Shown piece by piece: positions 7,679-16,837 of a DNA stretch of 43,547 bases; the first letter of the stretch is position 1, and every line of letters begins with the position of its first letter. This DNA is from Trueperaceae bacterium (lineage in GTDB: Bacteria > Deinococcota > Deinococci > Deinococcales > Trueperaceae): positions 1 to 43,547 of the forward strand of contig JAGQHN010000034.1 of NCBI GenBank assembly GCA_020431825.1. Direction: 5' to 3'. A model generated the notes under the pieces. It did no database searches and was not told the origin of the DNA. It worked only from the letters and a program-made list of their open reading frames with translations. The position numbers were made by a program, and so were the translations under genes.

Positions 7679-8305
7679 ATGCTAGTTAAAGATATTATGA
7701 CCAAAAAAGTGGTCGCTATTGACCCAGATATGCCCATTGGTGATGTCAACACGCTGATGGAAGAACGGAATATAAGACATTTTCCGATTCTTGCTAGTGG
7801 AGAACTTGTTGGCATTGTTTCCGACCGTGATATTCGCCTGGTCGGTTCGGAACACCCGAAATCACCCAGGGGTATCAGCTTAAAAGATGCTGTTTCAACA
7901 ATTATGATTTCGCCGGTGCTGACGGCGCATCCTCTAGATGCTATAGAAGAGGCTGCCAAAGTTTTGGAAGAAAATAAAATTGGTGCGATGCCTGTGCTGG
8001 AAGAGGATGAGCTCATAGGTATTGTTACGGGCATTGACTTTTTAAAAGCACTGGTGAGATTAACCGGGGTCTACGGCTCAACCTCGCGTATAGAAGTTGA
8101 ACTGCCTAATGATAGAGATAGTCTAGCCAAACTTGTGGCTGCCGTGAGCGCGCAGGGAGTAGCGGTCTCGAGCATTCTTATGCAGCACTGCGCTGATGAC
8201 TGTTCATCATTTAGCTTGAGGGTTTCTACCATTAATAACCGCGCCCTGGCTGAAGCCCTTCGTGAACAGGGGTTTATGGTCGTCTGGCCTGAACTTAAGT
8301 TTTAA
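7679..8305 (+). CDS. acuB: AcuB-like CBS-CBS-ACT regulatory protein
   Basis: This 208-residue protein has two CBS domains in tandem (about residues 3-60 and 70-128), each with the '[ML]..RNIRHFPIL...ELVGIVSDRDI' type core that binds adenine nucleotides. A C-terminal ACT-like domain follows (about 135-205: 'SRIEVELPNDRDSLAKLVAAVSAQGVAV'). This is the architecture of Bacillus AcuB, a regulator in the acetoin utilisation (acuABC) cluster. The gene for an AcuC deacetylase follows after a single base, which strongly supports the assignment. No AcuA acetyltransferase gene is in the window. The likely role is adenine-nucleotide sensing that tunes the AcuC/acetyl-CoA synthetase acetylation switch (inference from the family). 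Confidence 0.85.
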   Translation: MLVKDIMTKKVVAIDPDMPIGDVNTLMEERNIRHFPILASGELVGIVSDRDIRLVGSEHPKSPRGISLKDAVSTIMISPVLTAHPLDAIEEAAKVLEENKIGAMPVLEEDELIGIVTGIDFLKALVRLTGVYGSTSRIEVELPNDRDSLAKLVAAVSAQGVAVSSILMQHCADDCSSFSLRVSTINNRALAEALREQGFMVVWPELKF

Positions 8306-8306
8306 A

Positions 8307-9464
8307 ATGTCAGATTACGCTTTCCTTTACGACTCGAGTTTAAGCCAGTATGAACTTTCAGACTCCCATCCTTTTAAACCCATCAGGCTCGAGTTGACCC
8401 GTAGCCTCTTGCACATGCTGGGTATACTGGACAGCAAACATGAGGTCGAACCCGAACCCATTAGTGAAGCTGAGTTACTCAAGGTTCATGACAAAAGCTA
8501 CGTTGATATGGTCAAGGCCGTTTCGCGCGGTGAAAAGTTGAACGAAGCCTATGGCTTTGGCTTAGGAACTGGAGATAACCCCATTTTTAGTCATATGCAC
8601 ACTGCCATTATGGGGGTTTGTTCGGCAACGACAACGGCAGTTGAGCTGGTTGCCTCAGGGCAAAAACAAAGAGCTATCAATCTTTCGGGGGGTTTGCACC
8701 ATGCTCATAAGAAGCAAGCTTCGGGCTTTTGCGTTTACAACGATCTGGCTGTGGGCATTGAGCGAGCGGTAGAAAAGTACGGCATGCGCGTTGCCTACCT
8801 GGACATTGACGCCCATCACGGAGACGGGGTGCAGTGGCTCTTTTATGACTGCGCCGAAGTCATGACCATAAGTCTGCATGAGTCGGGGCGTTATCTCTTT
8901 CCGGGAACGGGGCATACCTATGAGACAGGAAAAGAGGCAGGTCGCGGGATGAGTGTGAATTTGCCTTTAGAGCCCTTTACCGAGGGAGAGAGTTACCTCG
9001 AGGGGTTTGAAGCCATCGTTCCCGAAGTTCTACGCTTTTTTAAACCTGACCTTATTGTTTTACAGGCTGGCGCCGATATGCACCGTTTTGATCCTCTGGC
9101 AGATTTAGCCCTGGATATTTCGGCAATGCATAAAAGCTACCAGCGAGTGAGCGAACTCGCCGATGAACTCTGTGAAGGGCGACTGGTGGCAACGGGTGGA
9201 GGAGGGTATGACCCTTACCGCACGGTGCCCAGGGCCTGGGCAGGGCTATGGGCAGCATTAAGTCGTCAGGATTTAGCCGCTGATATACCACAGGGCTGGT
9301 TAGAAAGCTGGCAGGAGCAAAGCCCCGTTGAACTTCCCCTGACTATTCCTGATAATCTGAAGACCTGGAAACCTATTCCCAGACGGGCAGAGATTGAGTC
9401 GCATAACCGTTCTGTGGCAAAACGGCTCATGAATACGCTAACGCCTATCTGGAAGGAGCTTTAA
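8307..9464 (+). CDS. acuC: AcuC-type protein deacetylase (class I HDAC family)
   Basis: This 385-residue zinc-dependent deacetylase shows the full family set: 'GGLHHAHKKQASGFC' (catalytic His131-His132), 'YLDIDAHHGDGV' (zinc ligands Asp168 and His170), 'LQAGADMH' (zinc ligand Asp257) and 'GGGGYDP' with the transition-state Tyr. The N-terminus 'YDSSLSQYELSDSHPFKPIR' is typical of AcuC. In Bacillus, AcuC removes acetyl groups from lysine of acetyl-CoA synthetase to reactivate it. The start is taken at the ATG at 8307, one base after the acuB stop; an upstream in-frame ATG inside acuB is unlikely. It directly abuts the acetylesterase gene, so acuB-acuC-esterase is one operon. Confidence 0.93.
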   Translation: MSDYAFLYDSSLSQYELSDSHPFKPIRLELTRSLLHMLGILDSKHEVEPEPISEAELLKVHDKSYVDMVKAVSRGEKLNEAYGFGLGTGDNPIFSHMHTAIMGVCSATTTAVELVASGQKQRAINLSGGLHHAHKKQASGFCVYNDLAVGIERAVEKYGMRVAYLDIDAHHGDGVQWLFYDCAEVMTISLHESGRYLFPGTGHTYETGKEAGRGMSVNLPLEPFTEGESYLEGFEAIVPEVLRFFKPDLIVLQAGADMHRFDPLADLALDISAMHKSYQRVSELADELCEGRLVATGGGGYDPYRTVPRAWAGLWAALSRQDLAADIPQGWLESWQEQSPVELPLTIPDNLKTWKPIPRRAEIESHNRSVAKRLMNTLTPIWKEL

Positions 9465-10433
9465 ATGGCGCTATTTGATTTAAGCCTGGATAAACTGCAA
9501 ACCTATAAACCCGAGGTCGCAAGCCCTGCTGATTTTGATGATTTTTGGCAAACGACCTTAGCTGAAGCGAGAAATCATGACCTTAATGTGAAGTTTGAAC
9601 CGATTGATGTCGGTTTGGCTACGATAGAAAGTTTTGATCTTAGCTTTGCAGGTTATGGTGGTCAGCCGATCAAAGGCTGGTTTAGTTTGCCCAGGCACCG
9701 TGAAGGCAAATTGCCCTGTGTGGTTGAATTTATTGGCTACGGCGGTGGTCGCAATTTTCCAATTGACTGGCTACTCTACCCGAGCGCAGGCTACGCGCAC
9801 TTGGTTATGGATACCCGTGGCCAGGGCAGTGCCTGGACACGTAGTGATACGCCCGATATACCCGATGTGGGCTCGAGCTCTCACTTTCCTGGTTTTATGA
9901 CCAAGGGTGTGACTGACCCCAAGACCTACTATTATCGCCGGGTTTTTACCGACGCAGTTAGAGCCGTTGAAGCTGCGCGTTCGCATGAGGCTGTTGATGC
10001 CAGTCGAACTGCTGTGACAGGTGGAAGTCAGGGTGGTGGCATAGCGCTTGCCGCAGCAGGTCTGGTGCCTGACTTAAAAGCCTGTATGCCCGATGTACCC
10101 TTTTTATGCCATTTTCGCAGAGCTACAACCCTGGTAGACAGCATGCCTTACGGTGAAATTCGCCAGTATCTCAAAGTGCACCGAGAGAAAAGCGAAACGG
10201 TTTTTAACACACTTAGCTATTTTGATGGCGTCAATATGGCAAAACGTGCTAAAGCCACAGCACTTTTTTCTGTGGGGCTTATGGACGATATTTGTCCGCC
10301 TTCTACGGTTTACGCTGCCTATAATTACTACGGCGCTGACAAAGATATTCGCATTTACGAATTTAATAATCATGAGGGTGGACAGAGCTATCAGAGTTTA
10401 GAAAAGCTGAAATTCTTGAAAGCAAATCTCTAA
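9465..10433 (+). CDS. Acetyl xylan esterase / cephalosporin-C deacetylase (CE7)
   Basis: This 322-residue protein is a carbohydrate esterase family 7 alpha/beta hydrolase. It has the oxyanion-side loop '[12 protein letters not shown]', the conserved 'DTRGQGSAW' block, the nucleophile elbow 'GGSQGGG' (Ser188), '[11 protein letters not shown]' with the catalytic Asp (274/275) and 'NNHEGGQSY' with the catalytic His303. The family removes acetyl groups from short xylo-oligosaccharides and other small esters in the cytoplasm. No signal peptide is present. The ATG follows the acuC stop directly, with a strong GGAAGGAG ribosome site inside acuC. Its place behind AcuC suggests that acetate released here feeds the acetyl-CoA synthetase controlled by AcuC (inference). 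Confidence 0.92.
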   Translation: MALFDLSLDKLQTYKPEVASPADFDDFWQTTLAEARNHDLNVKFEPIDVGLATIESFDLSFAGYGGQPIKGWFSLPRHREGKLPCVVEFIGYGGGRNFPIDWLLYPSAGYAHLVMDTRGQGSAWTRSDTPDIPDVGSSSHFPGFMTKGVTDPKTYYYRRVFTDAVRAVEAARSHEAVDASRTAVTGGSQGGGIALAAAGLVPDLKACMPDVPFLCHFRRATTLVDSMPYGEIRQYLKVHREKSETVFNTLSYFDGVNMAKRAKATALFSVGLMDDICPPSTVYAAYNYYGADKDIRIYEFNNHEGGQSYQSLEKLKFLKANL

Positions 10434-10449
10434 ATTCGATAATAAAAGC

Positions 10450-10482
10450 AAAAGAGCAGGTTATGTGCCTGCTCTTTTCTTA
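10450..10482. terminator. Bidirectional intrinsic terminator
   Basis: The stem AAAGAGCAGG/CCTGCTCTTT (10451-10460 and 10468-10477) has a 7 nt loop. It has T-rich flanks on both strands and lies between the convergent esterase and lipoprotein genes, so it can serve both. Confidence 0.85.
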
Positions 10483-10500
10483 TTATCGCTGGACTTGGCT

Positions 10501-13233
10501 TTAGGGCAAAAGCACACCATCAAAGTCAAGGATATATGCTTGGCCGCCAGGAAATTCACCTTCAGTGCCCATTTTGTAGCTTGCTTGCATCCTTTTGTCA
10601 GCAGGATTGATGACACCACTGAGCAAGACATCAACATCAGAGAAACCGGCTGCCGTTCCTCTGCCCATTGCCGTGAAGGTGCACATACCGTCACTCAGTA
10701 CTAAGGGTTCACCCAAAACATCAATAAAGGGCGCAGGTGCAGAGCTGGTAAAGGAACCTGGGCCAATCACGATGGTAAGGGGTTTTGCCAGGGGGTCACC
10801 AACAAATGGTTTATGTCCACCTGGGTCAGTGATGATGATATTCATAGGTGTGAGGTTGAATGTACCCGTAAGCGTACTACAGCTACTGATACTTTTATCT
10901 TCGACAGTAACAAAAACGCTCGCTGTTGCGGTGCCACCTTTGCCATCTGAAATTGTGTAACTGAACTGATCCTGACCGACAAAATCTGTCTTGGGCGTAT
11001 AGGTGATGCTATTTCCGCTGATGCTGGTACTGCCGTTAGCCGGGTCGGTGGCGCTATCAATACTGAGGGTGTCACCATCCGGGTCACTGTCATTGGCTAA
11101 AACATTAATCTGGACAGCTGTATTTTTTGAGGTGACGGCTTCATCAACCACGGCTTTGGGAGGAGCGTTTTCACCCACCTGACAGGTGAGCTTGACCTTG
11201 CCACCATATCCTGGTGTGCTTAGGAGCCAAATCATATTGTTATAAGCCAAAAAGTTAAGTTCACTTTTGTCACACATTTCCTTGGTGACAGGCAGACTGA
11301 TAGACATGGTTTGATTAGGAGCATCTATGGTCATGTCAGCTAGTTTTTTATCTTTAGCTAACCAGAGTTCGCCTGCAGCCAGCGGTCTATCGGCAATGAT
11401 GAGCGGAGTGTCTTTATACTTGACTTTAACCTTAAAGCTAACTGATTTGCCCTGTTCTACACAAACACTCCCTCCGTTTGCCACAGTGCCATTAAAACAG
11501 GGACTGGTGGCCTCGATTTTCTCTTTATCAAAAACGCGGTGCAGACGGCCCAGGTTATAAACGGCCTTGGCCAAATCCATGCTGACAGGGGCAATTTTGA
11601 CCAGTTTAAGGACTTTATTTAAAGCGTCGCTCTCGAGCTTTAAATTGGCAATAAAATCAAGCCTCAGGCTCGAGTCTGCCCCTTCGTTGATAAGGACCCT
11701 TTTGGGGCTTTCCCAGACCGCAATGCCTGCCGGGCCAACGCTACCTTTAACAAAATCTAAAAAGAGTACCTCAACGATCGAATTGATAAAGCCCAGACCC
11801 TTATCGGCAAACCAGGCACCCCAGCTGCTAACTTTGCTCATCAGGGTGCCGCCGAGTTGCAGGCCAATCTTTGCCTCTTGAAAAAAGGACACCGTAGCTT
11901 GAACCCTAAAATTATCAATGTCGGTACTGGTGCTAAATTCACCGCCTACCTTGCCGTCAGGTTCAACTTTGCTGGGGTTATTATCAGGAAGGCGGTTGTC
12001 GTACCCTGCCTGTAAGAGAAGCGAACCCTCCAAGATGGCTTTGCCCTTGACACTTGGACCGCCTGTCAAATCAACCTCAAAGGCATCTTTGGGCGTGATT
12101 TCCAGTTTTATAGCAACGGCTGGAGCTAAGGGACCCGGTAAAGGAATGGACTTTTCATAAGAATCTCCGGCCTTACAACTGATGCCTCCCTTGACCCCAG
12201 CCTGAACCTCGAGCCCGGGGTCAAGTTTTATGCTCAGGTTAAAGCCAGCTAAAAAGGCAAAAACATCGTTTTCTGTATCAATCGTTGCGTCAAGAATAGG
12301 TGAAACATCAAGCTGTACTACCGGGTCGGTTACGCGAATAGCCTGACCACCAAGCGTCCATTCGCAGTGGTTAGAAAGAATTTCCAGAACAGCATCGTCT
12401 AACTCCCCCAGAGCATTTAAGCTCTGACTTGTCACAATGCCTTGCTCGAGCAAGCTGCTGCTGCTAAACGTGTAATCAAGCGCTGCATAGACATCGGGGA
12501 TAAGGCTTTCTTCAAACTGCACCAGACTAAACTCGCCCTGGGTTTTTACACTTAAGACTTTGCCCATTATGCCTGCGCTCCCCTGAGACAGTAGAACCTG
12601 TCCTGGCTGAGGGGTAAAGTCTTTAAAGACGATGGGATAACGCAAGACTTCATCGGCCCCGTACTCATAGAGGGTGCTGAACTCGGCAAAACTAAAGCCG
12701 CCAACCGTACTGCCACTGGCGCTGGTTTCAACATGCGGCAAATCATAGGTGGCAGGGCTGGCACCTGGAGGAATGGATACCGGAGGAAAGGCTACCTTGT
12801 CATCGGAAACAAGAGAAACGCCCTCGGCTAACCTGGCAATGGTCACGCTGACCGGGGCTGAACTCAGGCCGCTTTCATCCTTTAAGCGAACCGCGACTAC
12901 CGCAGAGCCAAGCGCCTTAAGCGAACTCAGCTCGGCACTTAAACCATCAGGGCTGGCTGCTACTGAAACTGCACCTGGGTCACTGTTTAGCCACTCGAGG
13001 CTTTTAGAACTCAAGTCCATTTCCTGACCTTTAGCATCATAAGCTTTGACACTCAGAGTGGCAGATTGTCCCTGAGCTGAAAAAAGTAAGGCGGATGGAC
13101 TGATGTCCAAACTGGCAATACTGGCTTTTGGCGCAGAACCGCTCGGTCCTGGACAGGCGGTGAGTATGAGACTGAGTGCCAATAAGATAGACAGGTAAAG
13201 AAATCTTGAAAGGCTTTGCTTAGCTGCTTGCAT
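10501..13233 (-). CDS. Large Ig-like/cadherin-like lipoprotein
   Basis: This 910-residue surface protein starts with a lipoprotein signal ('ILLALSLILTACPG', lipidated Cys27). An N-terminal Ig-like module (about 38-135) begins 'IASLDISPSALLFSAQGQSATL' and has the pattern of bacterial Ig-like (Big) domains. Near the C-terminus (about 695-780) is a cadherin/Big_9-type module with 'VLANDSDPDGDTLSI', 'YTPKTDFVGQDQFSYTISDG' and 'TASVFVTV'. The roughly 550 residues between have no motif I recognise. The combination suggests an adhesive or structural envelope protein. A strong AAGGAGG ribosome site precedes the ATG. It is divergent from the SARP-like regulator, and two direct repeats lie upstream of both, so it is a likely target of that regulator. 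Confidence 0.82.
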   Translation of the reverse strand: MQAAKQSLSRFLYLSILLALSLILTACPGPSGSAPKASIASLDISPSALLFSAQGQSATLSVKAYDAKGQEMDLSSKSLEWLNSDPGAVSVAASPDGLSAELSSLKALGSAVVAVRLKDESGLSSAPVSVTIARLAEGVSLVSDDKVAFPPVSIPPGASPATYDLPHVETSASGSTVGGFSFAEFSTLYEYGADEVLRYPIVFKDFTPQPGQVLLSQGSAGIMGKVLSVKTQGEFSLVQFEESLIPDVYAALDYTFSSSSLLEQGIVTSQSLNALGELDDAVLEILSNHCEWTLGGQAIRVTDPVVQLDVSPILDATIDTENDVFAFLAGFNLSIKLDPGLEVQAGVKGGISCKAGDSYEKSIPLPGPLAPAVAIKLEITPKDAFEVDLTGGPSVKGKAILEGSLLLQAGYDNRLPDNNPSKVEPDGKVGGEFSTSTDIDNFRVQATVSFFQEAKIGLQLGGTLMSKVSSWGAWFADKGLGFINSIVEVLFLDFVKGSVGPAGIAVWESPKRVLINEGADSSLRLDFIANLKLESDALNKVLKLVKIAPVSMDLAKAVYNLGRLHRVFDKEKIEATSPCFNGTVANGGSVCVEQGKSVSFKVKVKYKDTPLIIADRPLAAGELWLAKDKKLADMTIDAPNQTMSISLPVTKEMCDKSELNFLAYNNMIWLLSTPGYGGKVKLTCQVGENAPPKAVVDEAVTSKNTAVQINVLANDSDPDGDTLSIDSATDPANGSTSISGNSITYTPKTDFVGQDQFSYTISDGKGGTATASVFVTVEDKSISSCSTLTGTFNLTPMNIIITDPGGHKPFVGDPLAKPLTIVIGPGSFTSSAPAPFIDVLGEPLVLSDGMCTFTAMGRGTAAGFSDVDVLLSGVINPADKRMQASYKMGTEGEFPGGQAYILDFDGVLLP

Positions 13234-13275
13234 CCTTGCCTCCTTGAAACTTGGTTTGGCTCAGGATGCCAGATT

Positions 13276-13296
13276 GGCCCTTAACAGGCCCTTAAC
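13276..13296. promoter_or_regulatory. Direct repeats with 11 bp period (candidate SARP operator)
   Basis: GGCCCTTAAC occurs at 13276-13285 and again at 13287-13296, exactly 11 bp apart, in the 129 bp between the divergent lipoprotein and SARP-like genes. Streptomyces SARPs bind direct heptamer repeats with 11 bp periodicity next to a weak -10. Here the region downstream of the repeats on the lipoprotein side has no strong -10, as expected for an activated promoter. Confidence 0.55.
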
Positions 13297-13310
13297 GCCG
13301 GTAAAATGCC

Positions 13311-13329
13311 ACAAATGTGGGGTATTTGT
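13311..13329. promoter_or_regulatory. Inverted repeat ACAAAT-N7-ATTTGT
   Basis: The arms at 13311-13316 and 13324-13329 lie just upstream of the regulator gene; an overlapping smaller palindrome, CCACAAATGTGG, is at 13309-13320. This could be a site for autoregulation. The evidence is symmetry and position only. Confidence 0.3.
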
Positions 13330-13351
13330 CACACCCAAAAAGCCGACTTGT

Positions 13352-13357
13352 TAAGAT
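13352..13357 (+). promoter_or_regulatory. Leaderless-type -10 (TAAGAT) before the SARP-like gene
   Basis: TAAGAT is 5 nt before the ATG at 13363. There is no ribosome site. Confidence 0.5.
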
Positions 13358-13362
13358 GACCT

Positions 13363-16206
13363 ATGCTATACACCTTAGGTGATTTGGCACTCGAGGATGC
13401 AACTTTTAAACGCCAGAAACCTTTGTTATTGCTTGCTTACCTGACGCTCGAGGGTCGCAAAGAGCGGCGCTATCTTGCTGAACTTTTCTGGCCTGAGGCC
13501 GCGCATGGTCTGACCAGCCTTTCAGTGGCGCTTTCGCAAATTCGTAAAGTTATGCCTGAGGCCTTTAGTGCCGATGCCAGTCATGTCTCGAGCCAGCTTG
13601 ACGCTGATGTCATAGACTTACTTAGCTGTTTGGATCAGCAAGCCTGGGCTAAGGCAGTAGACCTGTATAAGGGGAAATTTCTGGAAGGTCTGCAGCTTAG
13701 CTTAGGAACTGAATTAGAAGAATGGGTGTTTCAAACACGTGATTACCTGGCAGGTCGTATACGTGAGGCCCTCTTGAACCTTGCCGAAGAAGCTATGCCA
13801 AAAGACTCTGGACAGGCGCTAACGTTTGCTGAGCAGGCTTACCATCTGGATGACCTGAGTCCAGAGCATCTGCAGCGTTTGTACCGACTTTTTGTGCTGG
13901 CCTCGAGCCCCAGAACAAAAGAGCTGGAAAAGTTGGCCAGCGAGTATGACATCAGCCTGGACAAAACGGAGCCAGCAAATCAAGATGCGTCAGCCCGTGG
14001 GCAAAAACGTAACCATGTTCCGGCGTTAACAACGGCTCTTATTGGTCGTGATCCTGAGCTGCTTAATGTCAATCAGCTACTTGCTCAGGCAGATTGCCGT
14101 TTGCTGACGCTATCAGGACCAGGAGGGGTGGGTAAGACCAAACTTAGTTTACACCTGGCGCATGATCTACTGGCGCAAAATACCTTTGAAGCAGAGGTTT
14201 ACTTTATACCGCTGGACGCTCTTAGCTCAGTTGCGCTTTTGCCCACGGTCATTTTGCAATCTTTAGGTTTTAAGGCCAGGACTCGAGACCCTAAAGAGGA
14301 GCTAATCACCGCCTTGCAGCATAAAGCATGTTTGCTGATTCTGGATAATTTTGAACATCTTATGGACGCTGCAAGTCTGCTCGGTGAGCTTTTAGCAAGT
14401 TGCTCGAGGCTTAAACTGCTGGTCACCTCACGAGAAAAACTAAATCTGCAGGAGGAATGGGTTTTACCGCTTGAAGGTCTGGCTTACCCGAAGGCCGATG
14501 AAGAGAGCAAAGAAATGAGCCTCTACTACGGCGCAGTTCAGCTTTTTATCTGGCAGGCCAGGCGAAACATGCTCAATTTTGATGCCAGTACGTCCAGGCA
14601 TGAGATCTTTAAGTTATGCCGCCTGGTTGAAGGTTCCCCTCTGGGGCTCGAGCTTGCCGCTTCCTGGGTAGCCAGTTTGCCACTCGGCGACATTGTTTCA
14701 GAACTGGAACACAACTTTGATTTTCTCATGACGGCAAGTCGCAATAAGCCGGAAAGACATAAAAGTGTCAGAGCCGCCTTTGAGCACTCCTGGTTACTGT
14801 TAAATCCTAAGGAACAGCAGGTCTTAAGTAGTCTGGCCGTGTTTCGGGGTGGGTTTAGCCGAGAGGCAGCCGCCGAAGTGGCAGGGGCAACTCTGCCGAT
14901 GCTGGCCAATCTGGTTAATAAATCTTTACTGCGACTCGAGGAGGCTGGGCGCTACAGCCGCCATGCACTGCTCTATCAGTACATGCAGGAGAAACTTGCT
15001 GATCGGGTTGATAAAGATAGCATCAGGGCAAGGCACCACCAGTATTATCTTGACTGGCTTGGTCGTCAGCCTCAGGAGGGTCTCAAAGCCTTTGATGAAG
15101 AACTGGAGAATATCGGGCTTGCCTGGCACTTTGGCCTCGAGCAGCAAAGATTTGCCGAGCTTGCTGAGGCAGTTTTTCCGCTGATGAAGTATTTTGACTT
15201 GCGAGCGCGGCTCAAGCAGGGCATTGATTTCTTTGGGGTAAAAGTTTGTTCTCAAGATGCTGATGCCCAAAGGTTGCTGGCTCGCAGCAAGCTTGCTCGA
15301 GCTTTTTTGCTTACCCGTCTGGGTCTCTACACTGAGGCAAAACAAGAGCTGGCAGAAGGGCTTGACCTTTGTGAAACCCTCAAGGATGACGCTGGCCTAG
15401 ACTGGGGCTTAAATACCAGTGCCCTCCTTGCCAGATTTACCGGTGCTTTTGAAGAGGCAAAAAGCCTCTATGTGCGTATGCTTGCTCGTGAACAGCTAAG
15501 TGAGCAGGTTAAAGCCAATGTCCTGGGCAGTTTGGGAGTGGTGGAAGAGGCGCTTGGTAACTATCAGGCAGCTAAGACTTACTTATTAGAAGGGCTGGGG
15601 ATGGATAAAGCGCAGGCCCGGCGTGAAGCGCTTGTGACCAAGCTCTTAAATCTGGGAACCCTCGAGCTTAATACAGGTCAGCTGGTTCAAGCGCAGCAAT
15701 ATTATCAGGAGAGTTTGACGCTTGCTCGCCAGATTGGTGTGCGGCACAGCATTCCTATCCTTTTACACAATCTTGCCAATATTGCCAGCAAGCAAAATCA
15801 GCATCACGAAGCCAAAAAGCTGGCTTTAGAGGCTCTAAGGCTGGTACAGGAAAGTGGAGAACGCTCCAAGGAAGCCGGTATGCTTTCCAGTCTCGCCTGG
15901 CTGAGTTTGCGCTCGGGTCAGCTTGCCACGGCACAGGGCTATGCCAGACAAAGTTTAAAAATTTCCTATGAACTGAAAGACGAACCTTCAGCCCTTACCG
16001 CGCTACTTCGCCATGCAGAAATAGGGCTCGAGCTGGGTGACAGCGAGAAAAGTATCAGCTGCCTTTGGCTCATCAGTCAACATCCAGCAGCCCTTGGGTG
16101 GACCAGAACCAGAGCTAAAGCTTTACTTGAAAATGAGCAGGTAGTCGAGCCAGCTGCGCAACTGCCTCAGCTGCAAGACTTACTCTCAGAGCTGGTTTTG
16201 GGCTAA
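13363..16206 (+). CDS. SARP-like transcriptional regulator (BTAD, NB-ARC-type ATPase, TPR)
   Basis: This 947-residue protein is an AfsR-like multidomain regulator. The N-terminus (about 1-70) is a degenerate OmpR-type winged helix; 'QKPLLLLAYLTLEG' and 'LAELFW...SLSVALSQIRK' are the usual SARP landmarks. It is followed by a bacterial transcriptional activator domain of helical repeats (to about 205). A STAND-type ATPase starts near 222: 'ALIGRDPEL', Walker A 'GPGGVGKT' (252-259), Walker B 'LLILDNFEH' (324-332) and 'LLVTSRE'. The C-terminal 400 residues are TPR-like repeats. Such proteins use ATP-dependent oligomerisation and a ligand sensed by the repeats to activate nearby genes; the DNA-binding half is inferred to recognise the direct repeats upstream. 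It may co-transcribe the membrane gene 8 bp downstream. Confidence 0.88.
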   Translation: MLYTLGDLALEDATFKRQKPLLLLAYLTLEGRKERRYLAELFWPEAAHGLTSLSVALSQIRKVMPEAFSADASHVSSQLDADVIDLLSCLDQQAWAKAVDLYKGKFLEGLQLSLGTELEEWVFQTRDYLAGRIREALLNLAEEAMPKDSGQALTFAEQAYHLDDLSPEHLQRLYRLFVLASSPRTKELEKLASEYDISLDKTEPANQDASARGQKRNHVPALTTALIGRDPELLNVNQLLAQADCRLLTLSGPGGVGKTKLSLHLAHDLLAQNTFEAEVYFIPLDALSSVALLPTVILQSLGFKARTRDPKEELITALQHKACLLILDNFEHLMDAASLLGELLASCSRLKLLVTSREKLNLQEEWVLPLEGLAYPKADEESKEMSLYYGAVQLFIWQARRNMLNFDASTSRHEIFKLCRLVEGSPLGLELAASWVASLPLGDIVSELEHNFDFLMTASRNKPERHKSVRAAFEHSWLLLNPKEQQVLSSLAVFRGGFSREAAAEVAGATLPMLANLVNKSLLRLEEAGRYSRHALLYQYMQEKLADRVDKDSIRARHHQYYLDWLGRQPQEGLKAFDEELENIGLAWHFGLEQQRFAELAEAVFPLMKYFDLRARLKQGIDFFGVKVCSQDADAQRLLARSKLARAFLLTRLGLYTEAKQELAEGLDLCETLKDDAGLDWGLNTSALLARFTGAFEEAKSLYVRMLAREQLSEQVKANVLGSLGVVEEALGNYQAAKTYLLEGLGMDKAQARREALVTKLLNLGTLELNTGQLVQAQQYYQESLTLARQIGVRHSIPILLHNLANIASKQNQHHEAKKLALEALRLVQESGERSKEAGMLSSLAWLSLRSGQLATAQGYARQSLKISYELKDEPSALTALLRHAEIGLELGDSEKSISCLWLISQHPAALGWTRTRAKALLENEQVVEPAAQLPQLQDLLSELVLG

Positions 16207-16214
16207 GCTTTGCT

Positions 16215-16835
16215 ATGCAGACCTATTCGCACTTTATCATTACTGCTGCCCTGCTTAAACCTATCAGGCGGTGGTCAGAGCAGAGACGTTTGCCTCCATT
16301 ACGCCTGTCTGCCTTACTTTGGGGCTCAGTTTTGCCTGACCTACCCCTGATAGCTCTCACGCTCATTTGTGGACTCATTGATCTAAGAAGTGGGCTCGAG
16401 TTTGGCTCTGAAGCTTTTTTTGAAACCTCAACCATGGCCAAGCTGTTTGAAGTCTGGTTTTTTCATAACCCCTGGGTCATAACGCTGCAAAACCTGTTTC
16501 ATAGTCCTCTCTTGCTTCTTAGCTATATCGGCTTGAGTTATGGGCTGTGGCGACATGGGAAAAAGCCGATGGGCTGGGGTTTCTGGCTGACTTGTTCTGC
16601 CTTACTGCATAGTCTGATTGACATACTGGTACACCATAATGATGGCCCTTTACTTCTTTTTCCCCTGAACTGGTCGCTGCGCTTTCACAGCCCGATCAGC
16701 TACTGGGATCCTGCCTATTACGGCATACCCTTTGCCATTTTTGAGCATTCACTTGATCTTATCTTGCTTGCCCTTTTTGTTATAGCTGGGCTTTTAAAAG
16801 GGCGAAACCAAAGACGGGCTCGTCTGAGATCTTAG
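16215..16835 (+). CDS. Polytopic membrane protein, possibly DUF457/YdjM-like
   Basis: This 206-residue protein has about four hydrophobic segments (near residues 30-55, 90-110, 120-140 and 180-198). His-rich motifs lie at membrane borders: 'TYSHFIITAAL' near the N-terminus, 'GSVLPDLP', 'LFHSPLLL' and 'SALLHSLIDILVHHNDGP'. The pattern of a starting 'H', 'G...PD.' and 'H...D...H' is like the membrane-bound metal-dependent hydrolase family (YdjM/DUF457), whose reaction is unknown. The match is by eye and moderate. It begins 8 bp after the regulator's stop, so the two may form an operon, although TAAGCT 5 nt before its ATG could also act as its own -10. Confidence 0.6.
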   Translation: MQTYSHFIITAALLKPIRRWSEQRRLPPLRLSALLWGSVLPDLPLIALTLICGLIDLRSGLEFGSEAFFETSTMAKLFEVWFFHNPWVITLQNLFHSPLLLLSYIGLSYGLWRHGKKPMGWGFWLTCSALLHSLIDILVHHNDGPLLLFPLNWSLRFHSPISYWDPAYYGIPFAIFEHSLDLILLALFVIAGLLKGRNQRRARLRS

Positions 16836-16837
16836 AC

